The notes under the pieces were generated by a model, which saw only the letters and a list, made by a program, of their open reading frames with translations, searched no databases and was not told the origin of the DNA. A DNA stretch of 14,947 bases from Acidobacteriota bacterium (GTDB lineage: Bacteria; Acidobacteriota; Vicinamibacteria; Vicinamibacterales; UBA2999): contig CANIAI010000015.1 in NCBI GenBank assembly GCA_947465275.1, forward strand, positions 1 to 14,947. The letters run 5' to 3'. Below, one piece after another: positions 5,408-13,245 of the stretch (the stretch's first letter is position 1; every line of letters begins with the position of its first letter). The translations under genes and the position numbers were made by a program.

Positions 5408-6712
5408 ATGTCCCCCCGTCCCAAATCGGCCGCATCTGTCGACAATTCCGGCATTACATCTCTGGATGACTTGCATGCCGATCCTCTGAACGCCAATCGG
5501 GGCACTGATCGCGGTCGGGCCGCACTCTCCAAGAGCCTGCAGGACTACGGCGCGGGCCGTTCAATCCTCATCGACAAACATGGACGGATCATCGGCGGTC
5601 ATAAGACAGTCGAACAGGCCAAAGCCCTAGGCCTCCCGATCACGGTCGTTCCCACCCGCGGTGACGTCATCGTAGCTGTGCAGCGAGTCGATCTTGATGT
5701 CACGGTCGACGCCAGTGCGAAAGCGCTAGCCATCGCGGACAATCGCGTCGGCGAACTCGACCTCGCGTGGGATCCCGAGGTGCTTCGGCGCTTAGAAGCG
5801 GATGGGCTCGCACTCAATGGGTTCTGGACCCCGGACGAGTTTGCAGACCTGCTGTCTGCAGGAGGCGCCACTACAACACCGGGCGAAGACGCGGTCCTGG
5901 CGCCTCCGAAACACACGTCAGTGCGCCGGGGCGACATCTACCAGCTCGGACGCCATCGCCTGAGCTGCGGCGATGCCACCACCTCCTCCGAGGTGACCGG
6001 TCTACTCGACGGTGCCCGTCCCCTCCTGATGACCACGGATCCGCCCTACGGCGTTTCCTACGATCCGGCAGAACGGCATCGCGCCTATCCAACCCAGCGG
6101 ACAGCCGTCGGACGCGTGCTGAATGACAACCGCGCCGATTGGGGGGCCGCCTTTCAGCTCTTTTCCGGCGAGGTTGTCTACGCCTGGCATGCCGCGTTGT
6201 ACGCCGACGTCGTCATGACCGCGCTCCGCCGGGCGGACTTCGAGGTGCGCAGCCAGATCATTTGGAGCAAGTCGACGCTTGTCCTCAGCAAGGGCGCGTA
6301 TCACTGGAAGCACGAGCCGGCGTGGTACGCCGTCAAACGCGGCCGAACGGCGCATTGGTGCGGCGACCGCTCTCAAACGACCGTCTGGGAGGTACCCAAC
6401 CTCAATCCCGTTGGGGGCGACCGAGGTGCTGAGAACACACCAACCGGGCATAGCACCCAAAAGCCGGTGCGATTGTTTGAAATTCCGATCCTGAATCACA
6501 CCCGGGCTACCGATGCCGTCTACGACCCCTTCGTCGGATCAGGGACAACGCTCATTGCAGGGGAAAAGTTGGGCCGCACCGTCTTCGCCATGGACCTGGA
6601 CCCTATCTACGTTGACGTGGCCATCCAGCGCTGGGAGACGTTTACCGGAGCCAAGGCGACGAAGGTCGCGGGATCACGGTCAGTCCGTCAGGCACGAGCG
6701 CGCCGGAAGTGA
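5408..6712 (+). CDS. ParB-like N-terminal domain fused to beta-class DNA methyltransferase
   Basis: This protein of 434 residues starts at an ATG preceded by AGAAGGAG with good spacing; a longer frame from 5294 has no such site. Residues about 16-110 form a ParB/sulfiredoxin-like domain (L-N-A-N-R-G, then 'HGRIIGGHKTVEQAKALG'). The methyltransferase follows, with catalytic DPPY at 211-214 (TDPPYGVSYDP), Q351-K-P ('STQKPVRLFE') and the SAM-binding loop at 373 (DPFVGSGTT, then 'FAMDLDP'). Motif IV before motif I and the DPPY indicate the beta class, giving N6-adenine (or possibly N4-cytosine) methylation. Such ParB-methylase fusions are common in phages and near terminase genes, usually without a partner nuclease, as here. 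A likely role is protecting element DNA from host restriction. The stop overlaps the next start (GTGA). Confidence 0.9.
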   Translation: MSPRPKSAASVDNSGITSLDDLHADPLNANRGTDRGRAALSKSLQDYGAGRSILIDKHGRIIGGHKTVEQAKALGLPITVVPTRGDVIVAVQRVDLDVTVDASAKALAIADNRVGELDLAWDPEVLRRLEADGLALNGFWTPDEFADLLSAGGATTTPGEDAVLAPPKHTSVRRGDIYQLGRHRLSCGDATTSSEVTGLLDGARPLLMTTDPPYGVSYDPAERHRAYPTQRTAVGRVLNDNRADWGAAFQLFSGEVVYAWHAALYADVVMTALRRADFEVRSQIIWSKSTLVLSKGAYHWKHEPAWYAVKRGRTAHWCGDRSQTTVWEVPNLNPVGGDRGAENTPTGHSTQKPVRLFEIPILNHTRATDAVYDPFVGSGTTLIAGEKLGRTVFAMDLDPIYVDVAIQRWETFTGAKATKVAGSRSVRQARARRK

Positions 6713-7362
6713 CGCGCTCCCGAACACGACGGCGCTCGAGCGGGGGCCAGGGCGGCTATGAGCCGCCGGCCGTGCGGATGGGTCGGGACGAGCGCATCAT
6801 GGAACTCGCCCTGGAACGCTGGTCGCAGCGGCGCATCGCGGCGGAGGTGGGCCTGTCGCAGGTCGGCGTCCTCAAGGCCCTCCGACGCATCCTGCGCGAA
6901 CACGCCAGCGGCATCCACGACGACGTCGAGGCGTACCGCGCAAAGCTCCTCTTGATGGCTGAACGACGTGCCCGCGCGGCCCGTGAGGGACACGACCGCA
7001 GTTGCCAGGACATCACCATCCGCCGACAGCGCAAGAGCGGCGGATCGGGCGTGGCAGACGGCGCGACCACGGCGGAGATCGAAACGCAGTCCTCTGCCGG
7101 CAATCCGCAATACCTCGCCGTCGAACAACGCTGCGACGAGTTCGCAGCGCATCTGTTGGGACTGCACGACCGCTCGGCTGGACCGGCCGTCCCGGCATCC
7201 ACGTCGACCACCGCGCAGGGCGCGCGCCTGTTAGGCACCATTTCCACGGAGACATTGGAGCGCGTACATGCGGACCTCGCCAGACCCTCTCATAACGGCG
7301 CTACACACTCCGACGCTGATCGAAGCGGAACTCGCCCGACGACAAGCACAAACGGGAAGTGA
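6709..7362 (+). CDS. Putative phage terminase small subunit (HTH protein)
   Basis: This protein of 217 residues starts with GTG overlapping the methyltransferase stop (GTGA), so translation is probably coupled. Residues about 28-65 form a helix-turn-helix: 'RIMELALERWSQRRIAAEVG' followed by 'LSQVGVLKALRRI'. A basic, charged helical middle follows (MAERRARAAREGHD), then a Ser/Thr/Ala-rich, probably disordered C-terminal third. Position immediately before the large terminase and an N-terminal DNA-binding HTH are typical of small terminase subunits, which recognise the packaging start site; the sequence itself is not diagnostic. The last 95 bp overlap the start of the large-subunit gene in another frame. 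Alternative: a phage regulator. Confidence 0.6.
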   Translation: MTRSRTRRRSSGGQGGYEPPAVRMGRDERIMELALERWSQRRIAAEVGLSQVGVLKALRRILREHASGIHDDVEAYRAKLLLMAERRARAAREGHDRSCQDITIRRQRKSGGSGVADGATTAEIETQSSAGNPQYLAVEQRCDEFAAHLLGLHDRSAGPAVPASTSTTAQGARLLGTISTETLERVHADLARPSHNGATHSDADRSGTRPTTSTNGK

Positions 7363-8704
7363 CGCAGACGTCCTGCGCTGGGTGGCCGCGACGTTTGGCG
7401 TGACGATCCCAACCCAGTCCATCTGCGCCGGCCATACCTCACCCGCCGAGGCGTTCCTCGACGCATTCCGCGCGCGATCGTCCGTCTCACTGTGGATTGC
7501 CTCGCGGGGATTCGGCGGCAAGACGTCGCTACTGGCTGTGCTGGCACTGACAAACGCCATCCTCCTAGAGGTCGATGTCGTCGTGCTGGGTGGATCCGGA
7601 CAGCAGTCCTCTCGCGTAGTCGATCGCGTGCACCGCCTCCTGGCGTCGGGACGCGTGCCGCGCGCATGGCTCGTTGGAGAACCTGGACTTTATAAGACGC
7701 AATTTATTTGGGGCAACACCATCGAGGCGTTGACGGCCTCTCCCACGGCCGTGCGCGGTGCCCACCCTGTCCGGCTTCTCATGGATGAGATCGATGAGAT
7801 GGAACTGCGCATTCTGGAGGCGGCGCAAGGACAGCCGATGGACCGCGGCATGGTGCGAGCCCACACGGTCATGAGTTCGACCCACCAGCATGCGAACGGC
7901 ACTGTGACGGCGATGATTCAGCGAGCGGCTGAGACCGGTTGGGCGATACATCGCTGGTGCTATCACGAGACGATGGAACCGCACGGATGGCTGTCCACGG
8001 CACAGGTCCGACGAAAGAAACTCGAACTCTCGCAGCGCATGTGGGTGACGGAGTACGAGTTACAGGAACCGTCGGCCGAAGGTCGCGCGATGGATCCGGA
8101 TGCTGTCGACCGCATGTTTGAAGCTCCAGCAACGCCGATTTCACAGGATGCGCTGGCGCGCATCTGGCGAGGCGAAGCCGGCATCAAGACGCACCGGATC
8201 TTTGATGGTCCACGCGGGCCGTGGTACACCGTCGGTGTCGACTGGGCCCAAAAGCGCGACTACACCGTCGCAGTCGTCTTTCGGTGTGACACGCGTCCCT
8301 TCCGCGTCGTCGCGGTCTACCGCACCCACCGACTCCCGTGGCCAGAGATGACCGAGCGCGTCGGGAGTCTCCTGGATGAGTACGAGGGCCCTGCTGCCCA
8401 CGACAACACGGGTGCCGGCGCGGCCATTCGGGAATTCCCGGCACTGGCATCGCGACATCAACTCCTCGACGTGACGCTCGTCGGCCGCGACCGGACCGAT
8501 CTTTTTCGGAACTACATTGGGGCGGTTGAACGGGGAGAGATCGTGTGTCCGCGGATCGACGTCGTGTACAACGACCACAAGTACTGCACCGAGGAGGACT
8601 TGTTCTACGGCGGGCACCCCCCAGACACATTGGTCGCGATGGCGCTGGCCTATCACGCCTTCAAAACAGGACGTGAGCCGGGCGATTTTGGGATCTCGAT
8701 TTGA
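7268..8704 (+). CDS. terL: Phage terminase large subunit (DNA-packaging ATPase/nuclease)
   Basis: This protein of 478 residues starts at an ATG with GGAG 7 bp upstream, inside the preceding gene. The N-terminal ATPase has a Walker-A-like 'ASRGFGGKT' (K85) and Walker B 'RLLMDEIDEM' (D173-E174), with a coupling-motif candidate 'VMSSTHQ' near 200. The C-terminal RNase-H-like nuclease has its three acidic residues: D325 (VGVDWAQKRDYT), D379 (AHDNTGAG) and D453 (PPDTLVAMALAYH). The protein would power DNA packaging into a procapsid and cut concatemers. Full length with all motifs suggests it is intact, although no portal or capsid gene follows. The gene downstream is instead a broken regulator on the opposite strand, so the packaging module stands alone here. 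Confidence 0.88.
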   Translation: MRTSPDPLITALHTPTLIEAELARRQAQTGSDADVLRWVAATFGVTIPTQSICAGHTSPAEAFLDAFRARSSVSLWIASRGFGGKTSLLAVLALTNAILLEVDVVVLGGSGQQSSRVVDRVHRLLASGRVPRAWLVGEPGLYKTQFIWGNTIEALTASPTAVRGAHPVRLLMDEIDEMELRILEAAQGQPMDRGMVRAHTVMSSTHQHANGTVTAMIQRAAETGWAIHRWCYHETMEPHGWLSTAQVRRKKLELSQRMWVTEYELQEPSAEGRAMDPDAVDRMFEAPATPISQDALARIWRGEAGIKTHRIFDGPRGPWYTVGVDWAQKRDYTVAVVFRCDTRPFRVVAVYRTHRLPWPEMTERVGSLLDEYEGPAAHDNTGAGAAIREFPALASRHQLLDVTLVGRDRTDLFRNYIGAVERGEIVCPRIDVVYNDHKYCTEEDLFYGGHPPDTLVAMALAYHAFKTGREPGDFGISI

Positions 8705-8712
8705 GATGCGCC

Positions 8713-8851
8713 TTATGAACGTTTGGCCCGTCGAGGCGCCTTCTTCGTCGCCGGACCCGCGCCGGGTTCGAAGAGTTCCCCGAGACTGACGGCCCGCGCG
8801 AGGTAGGCCACGTTCACGAGTGACGGATCGCGCCCACCGTTCAATCGAGGG
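8713..8851 (-). pseudogene. Relic of an XRE-family regulator, paralogue of the next gene
   Basis: Minus-strand translation ending at the stop 8715-8713 gives 'GGRDPSLVNVAYLARAVSLGELF' in two pieces: GGRDPSLVNVAYLARAV and SLGELF, then a basic tail. This aligns directly with the C-terminal half of the intact regulator to its right (GERNPTLVNLGYLAKALGV, TLGELL, basic tail). Two residues are missing before SLGELF. The preceding 'SIER' of the conserved IERG turn is in another frame, so a frameshift lies near 8836-8838, and the N-terminal HTH half is not recognisable. The rest of 8705-8938 contains nothing else I can support. Confidence 0.65.
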
Positions 8852-8938
8852 ATGCCGAGTCAACGGCCCACGATTCGGCACCTCGCTGCGGGAAGTCGAG
8901 GCGCGACGGGATGCACGGAGGAGCGAACGCCCGTATCT

Positions 8939-9199
8939 CTAACCCGCTCGTTTCCGAGACCCGCGACCGGGCTTCTTGGGCAGACGACCGTTGACGGGGG
9001 TGAGTAGTTCTCCCAACGTCACACCGAGCGCCTTGGCTAGGTAGCCCAGATTCACCAACGTCGGATTTCGCTCGCCGCGCTCGATCCCACCCACGTAGGT
9101 CCAGTGAAGATCGGCACGCTCGGCGAGCGTTTCTTGAGACCACTGCAGCCGAGCGCGCAATTCGCGCACCCGGCGCCCGAGCGCGAGCCGTACGTCCAC
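8939..9199 (-). CDS. XRE-family (Cro/CI-type) transcriptional regulator
   Basis: This compact regulator of 86 residues starts with GTG; an in-frame stop lies 10 codons upstream and no ATG is available. Residues about 7-66 are a five-helix XRE domain: 'LGRRVRELRARLQWSQETLA', then 'ERADLHWTYVGGIERGERNP', then 'TLVNLGYLAKALGVTLGELL'. A short Lys/Arg-rich tail follows. Small solo XRE proteins control their own and divergent promoters in phages and islands. Here the divergent gene is the zinc-ribbon membrane protein, with 88 bp between the starts. It sits beside a decayed paralogue, which suggests local duplication or module exchange. Confidence 0.85.
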   Translation of the reverse strand: MDVRLALGRRVRELRARLQWSQETLAERADLHWTYVGGIERGERNPTLVNLGYLAKALGVTLGELLTPVNGRLPKKPGRGSRKRAG

Positions 9200-9287
9200 C
9201 CGGGCATCGTGATCATCAGGACTTGCTTACACCACAGACTATAAGTATTGTCACGACCACGGTGCTATTGCCTAAAGGAGATGGGAG
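9200..9287. promoter_or_regulatory. Divergent intergenic region between XRE regulator and membrane protein
   Basis: This 88-bp stretch is more AT-rich than its flanks and must hold the start signals for both genes. In plus orientation TTGCTT (9223-9228) and TATTGT (9246-9251) are 17 bp apart, a weak sigma-70-like pair. AAAGGAG lies ahead of the ATG at 9288. No clean operator palindrome is visible to me. Confidence 0.3.
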
Positions 9288-9908
9288 ATGGTTCTAGGAT
9301 TCGTACTTGTGGCGCTACTCGCGGCGTGGGTCTACTGGGATGCTAAGACTCGCCAGGTCGATAAACCGGCAGTCTGGGCTCTCGGTACGTTCCTCCTCGC
9401 GATCGTTGTGCTGCCGGTCTGGCTGATCAAGCGCCCCGCTACGGGAGGACCGACGCGCCCGTGTGTGCATTGCGCCGAGCCGATTCAACGCGCGGCCGTT
9501 GTATGTCGCCATTGCGGGCGCGATGTGCCTCCAGCGGCAGTGCCGCCCGTTTCCGGCCCGACACGCACGGGCGGGGCCCAGGTCGTACGAGGCGTGTTCG
9601 TGGCGGTCGTAATTATCGTCGGCGTGGGGATCGTCACGGGCATTGCGGTCATCTTTCCCACCATCGACTCGCTATCAGGATCAACGTCGAGCAGCCTCAC
9701 GCTGGCCGAGTACAACGAACTCACTACCGGCATGAGCTACCAGGAGGTGGTAGCCATCCTGGGACGGGGCGGCGTGGAACAGAGCCGCGCCTCCATCGCC
9801 GGAAGTACGACAGTCATGTACACGTGGAGCGGATCCGGAACCGCCAACATGAACGCGATGTTTCAGGACAACCGACTCGTCACGAAGGCGCAGTTCGGAC
9901 TGAAGTAA
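9288..9908 (+). CDS. Membrane protein with zinc ribbon and C-terminal DUF3862-like domain
   Basis: This protein of 206 residues has ATG preceded by AAAGGAG. Membrane segments are at about 1-17, 29-47 and 102-124. Between the second and third is a zinc ribbon with C59, C62, C73 and C76 (C-V-H-C ... C-R-H-C-G). Residues about 139-206 resemble the DUF3862/SmpA-like (BLIP-type) fold: 'YNELTTGMSYQEVVAILG', '...TTVMYTWSGSGTANMNAMF', 'NRLVTKAQFGLK'. That domain is usually found in small exported or lipid-anchored proteins of unknown role. The N-terminal part resembles the 'phospholipase_D-nuclease N-terminal'-like two-helix segment seen before zinc ribbons in many membrane proteins. The gene lies divergent from the XRE regulator and may be controlled by it. 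Function unknown. Confidence 0.75.
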   Translation: MVLGFVLVALLAAWVYWDAKTRQVDKPAVWALGTFLLAIVVLPVWLIKRPATGGPTRPCVHCAEPIQRAAVVCRHCGRDVPPAAVPPVSGPTRTGGAQVVRGVFVAVVIIVGVGIVTGIAVIFPTIDSLSGSTSSSLTLAEYNELTTGMSYQEVVAILGRGGVEQSRASIAGSTTVMYTWSGSGTANMNAMFQDNRLVTKAQFGLK

Positions 9909-10069
9909 CGGAAACTTAGACGCATGGCGGGCGACCAACGCCGGCCTGCCTCGAACCTTCATAGTCCGGCATGAACGCCGTCAATGCTCTTCGTGCGACG
10001 TGTCATCCCACGAGGGTGCACTTTGGCTTTCGGTTACGGGCTTGGACGTATTGCCATTACTCTTCCGCA

Positions 10070-13000
10070 TCACGACCTTGCCTCTCTCCGCTCGATCGTG
10101 AACAGGCGGTACAGCACGGGGAGTACCAGGAGCGTCAGCAGCGTCGACGAGAGAATGCCGCCTACGACCACGGTGGCCAGCGGCCGCTGGACCTCCGCGC
10201 CTCGACCTGTCGCCAGCATCATCGGCAGGAACCCGAGCGACGCGACCAGCGCCGTCATGAGCACCGGGCGCAGCCGGGCGATCGCGCCATGCCGCACGGC
10301 TTCGTCGAGGGTCTGCCCCTGTTCACGGAGGCGGTCGATGAACGTGATCATGACGAGACCGTTCAGCACCGCGACGCCGGAGAGCGCGATGAAGCCGACG
10401 GCGGCGGATATCGAGAACGGAATCCCACGTGCCCAGAGGAAGAACACGCCGCCGGTCAGCGCCAACGGTACGCCCGTGAACACGAGCAGCGCCTCGCGCA
10501 CGGCACCGAACGTCGCATAGAGAAGGCCGAAGATGAGCAGCAGCGCGACCGGGACGACGATCTGCAGCCGCTGGCGCGCGGAGAGCAGCTGCTCGAACTG
10601 CCCGCCCCATGCCGTCCAGTAGCCGGCCGGAATCGTGACGGACTCCTGCATACGACGCTCGGCCTCGTTCACGAAGGAGCCGATGTCCCGACCGCGGACG
10701 TTGGCCGTCACGACGACACGGCGTTTGCCGTTTTCGCGGCTCACCTGATTCGGCCCTGGTGCGATGTCAATCGACGCCACTGCGCCGAGCGGAACATACC
10801 CCGTCCTTACTGATGCCTGCGTGACGCCGCCTGTGCCTGTCAGGCTCGCCCCCACGGGCAGGGGCACCGGCAGGCGTGCCATCTGGCTAAGATCGCCACG
10901 GAGCTGCTCGGGGAGACGGACGATGATGTCGAACCGACGGTCCCCCTCGAAGACCTGGCCACTGGACTTGCCACCAATGGCCACTTCAATCACCTCCTGC
11001 ACGTCCGCGACGCTGAGACCCAGCCTGGCCATTTCGTCCCGCTTCAGCTGGATTGTGAGCAGCGGAAGGCCCGTGGTCTGTTCCATCTTGGTGTCAGCCG
11101 AGCCGGGCACACTCGAGAGGACCGATTCGATCTGTGTGCCGACCTTGGCAAGCACGTCCATGTCGTCGCCGAACACCTTCACCGCGACGTCGCTGCGCAC
11201 GCCGGCAATGAGTTCGTTGAATCGCATCTGAATGGGCTGAATGAACTCATAGTTGTTGCCGGGCACGAACTGCAGCTCCCGCTGCAGCTGGGCGACGAGA
11301 TCCGGCTTGGGTCGCCCAGGATTCGGCCACTGGTCGCGTGGTTTGAGCATCACGTACGTGTCGGCCACGCTCGGCGGCATGGGATCAGTCGCAATCTCCG
11401 CCGTGCCGATCTTGGAGAACACGTAGTCGACTTCCGGATACGTCTTCAGCTTTTTCTCGAGCGCGTGCTGCATGTCCACGGCTGTGGTCAGGCTCGTACC
11501 CGGAATGCGGAGGGCGTGCACGAGCAGATCGCCCTCGTCCAGGCTGGGAAGAAACTCGCTGCCGAGACGCGTAGCCATGGCGCCACTGATCACGACGATG
11601 GCGAAGGCCGCGGCAGCCGTAATACCCCGATTGCGCAGCACGAACGCCAGGGCGGGCTCGTACAGCGTCGAAGCCCAGCGCACCGGTGCGCTTTCCTTCT
11701 CCGATACGCGTCCGGTCACGAACAGGGCGACCGCCGCGGGCACGAAGGTCACCGAGAGAACCATGGCGCCGAAGAGTGCCGCGAGCACCGTGAACGCCAT
11801 CGGGTAGAACATCTTTCCTTCAATCCCCGTAAGCGTAAGGATCGGCAGGTAGACGATCATGATGATCGTCTCGCCGAACAGCGTCGCCCGCCGCACCTCC
11901 CGCGACGCGTCGAAGACCACATCGAACCGCTCGGCCCTCGTCAGGGTGCGCCCGGCCTCATGCTGGCGCTGCGCCAATCGCCGCATGCAGTTCTCGACGA
12001 TGATGACGGCACCGTCCACGATGATGCCGAAATCGAGCGCGCCAAGGCTCAGCAGGTTGCCGCTGACGCCCGCCTCCACCATGCCCGTGATCGTGAAGAG
12101 CATCGAGAGTGGAATAACGCAGGCCGTGATCAGCGCCGCACGGACGTTGCCGAGGAACCAGAAGAGAACGGCGATGACGAGCAGGGCGCCAATCGCCAGG
12201 TTGTCCTGGACAGTGCCGATCGTGGCGTCCACGAGCGTCGTGCGGTCGTAGACGGTCTTCGCCACCACGCCTTGCGGCAGCGTGCGATTGATCTCCACCA
12301 TCTTCGTGGCTACGCGCTGCGAGACGACCCGCGAGTTCTCGCCCATCAACATGAGGACGGTGCCCACCACGACTTCCTCACCGTCCTGGGTGGCCGCGCC
12401 GGTTCGCAGTTCGTTGCCGAGCGCGACGTCGGCCACGGCGTCGAGACGGAGCGGCGTGCCCTGGTGGGTACCGACGACGATCCGGCGGATGTCAGCGATC
12501 TCCTGAACCTGTCCGGGGACACGAATGAGGTACTGCTCGCCTGCCCGCTCGATGTAGCCGGCGCCCACGTTGGCGTTGTTGCGCGCCAGTGCCTCGAGCA
12601 CACTGCGGAACGTGAGACCGTAGGACAACAGGCGTTCCGGATACGGCGTCACATGGAATTGCTTGGTGTAGCCGCCAATGCTGTTGACGTCGGCCACGCC
12701 GGGGACGGTTCTCAGCTGAGGGCGCACGATCCAGTCCTGGATCGTCCGAAGTTCCATGCCGGAGTACGGCTTGCCCTCCGCGTTCGCCGCCCCGGGTTTG
12801 CCCTCGACCGTCCACAGGAAGATCTCTCCGAGTCCCGTCGCGACCGGCCCCATGGCCGGTTCCAGGCCTGGTGGCAGCCGGCCTTTGACCTCCTGGATGC
12901 GCTCGTTGATGAGTTGGCGCGCCCAGTAGATGTCCGTTCCGTCTTCGAACACGATGGTGACCTGCGAGAGGCCGTACCTTGAGATTGAACGTGTTTCCTC

Positions 13001-13237
13001 GAGGCGCGGCAGTCCGGCCATCGCGGTCTCGACGAGATACGTGATTCGCTGCTCAGCCTCGAAGGGCGAGTAGCCCGGTGCCTCGGTGTTGACCTGCACC
13101 TGAACGTTGGTGATGTCAGGCACGGCGTCGATCGGCAGACGGGTGTAGTTGTAGGCGCCAAAGACGGCGACGCCGAGCGTGGCAATGAGGATCAGCCAGC
13201 GCTGACGGATCGAGAACTGAATGATGCGTTCCAGCAT
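10070..13237 (-). CDS. czcA: CzcA-type heavy-metal efflux RND transporter
   Basis: This protein of 1055 residues, normal for the HME-RND family, starts at an ATG 8 nt after the czcB stop with a partial GAGG; the frame is open further upstream but there overlaps czcB. It begins 'MLERIIQFSIRQRWLIL' (first membrane helix), followed by the family signature 'LPIDAVPDITNVQVQVN'. The proton-relay motif in membrane helix 4 is intact: D402-F-G, D408-G-A and E415-N (LDFGIIVDGAVIIVEN), the divalent-cation (Co/Zn/Cd/Ni) pattern and not the Cu/Ag CusA one. Twelve membrane helices and two large periplasmic loops are expected. The protein pumps metal from periplasm or cytoplasm to the outside through CzcB and CzcC using proton import. 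The 161 bp after its stop (9909-10069) hold no gene or clear terminator. Confidence 0.95.
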   Translation of the reverse strand: MLERIIQFSIRQRWLILIATLGVAVFGAYNYTRLPIDAVPDITNVQVQVNTEAPGYSPFEAEQRITYLVETAMAGLPRLEETRSISRYGLSQVTIVFEDGTDIYWARQLINERIQEVKGRLPPGLEPAMGPVATGLGEIFLWTVEGKPGAANAEGKPYSGMELRTIQDWIVRPQLRTVPGVADVNSIGGYTKQFHVTPYPERLLSYGLTFRSVLEALARNNANVGAGYIERAGEQYLIRVPGQVQEIADIRRIVVGTHQGTPLRLDAVADVALGNELRTGAATQDGEEVVVGTVLMLMGENSRVVSQRVATKMVEINRTLPQGVVAKTVYDRTTLVDATIGTVQDNLAIGALLVIAVLFWFLGNVRAALITACVIPLSMLFTITGMVEAGVSGNLLSLGALDFGIIVDGAVIIVENCMRRLAQRQHEAGRTLTRAERFDVVFDASREVRRATLFGETIIMIVYLPILTLTGIEGKMFYPMAFTVLAALFGAMVLSVTFVPAAVALFVTGRVSEKESAPVRWASTLYEPALAFVLRNRGITAAAAFAIVVISGAMATRLGSEFLPSLDEGDLLVHALRIPGTSLTTAVDMQHALEKKLKTYPEVDYVFSKIGTAEIATDPMPPSVADTYVMLKPRDQWPNPGRPKPDLVAQLQRELQFVPGNNYEFIQPIQMRFNELIAGVRSDVAVKVFGDDMDVLAKVGTQIESVLSSVPGSADTKMEQTTGLPLLTIQLKRDEMARLGLSVADVQEVIEVAIGGKSSGQVFEGDRRFDIIVRLPEQLRGDLSQMARLPVPLPVGASLTGTGGVTQASVRTGYVPLGAVASIDIAPGPNQVSRENGKRRVVVTANVRGRDIGSFVNEAERRMQESVTIPAGYWTAWGGQFEQLLSARQRLQIVVPVALLLIFGLLYATFGAVREALLVFTGVPLALTGGVFFLWARGIPFSISAAVGFIALSGVAVLNGLVMITFIDRLREQGQTLDEAVRHGAIARLRPVLMTALVASLGFLPMMLATGRGAEVQRPLATVVVGGILSSTLLTLLVLPVLYRLFTIERREARS

Positions 13238-13245
13238 GACAGGCC

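Larger units (their letters stand above)
4420..9908. mobile_element. Integrated phage-derived element or remnant (right boundary uncertain)
   Basis: The left end is taken at the tRNA-Arg 3' fragment. The contents are phage-like: repeats, an HTH protein, a ParB-like/methyltransferase, terminase small and large subunits, then XRE regulators. Base composition is visibly less GC-rich than in 1-4400. No integrase, portal, capsid or tail gene is present, so within the window this is a partial prophage, satellite or decayed island. The right boundary given is only the end of the last accessory gene; the element could continue through the czc genes and beyond the window. Confidence 0.5.

Noticed and set aside
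9940..9970. tRNA-like T-loop word (CTCGAACCT) and GCCGG/CCGGC inverted pair downstream of the zinc-ribbon gene, considered as the second att site or a terminator
   Set aside because: The flanking bases do not form a T stem and do not match the 48-nt tRNA-Arg end. The 5-bp stem has a 21-nt loop and no T-tract.
11465..12982. Long plus-strand open frame (about 505 codons) opposite czcA
   Set aside because: It is antisense to a well-supported RND transporter and its translation is rich in Arg/His/Gln low-complexity sequence, as expected for a shadow frame in GC-rich DNA. The same holds for 9971-10813.
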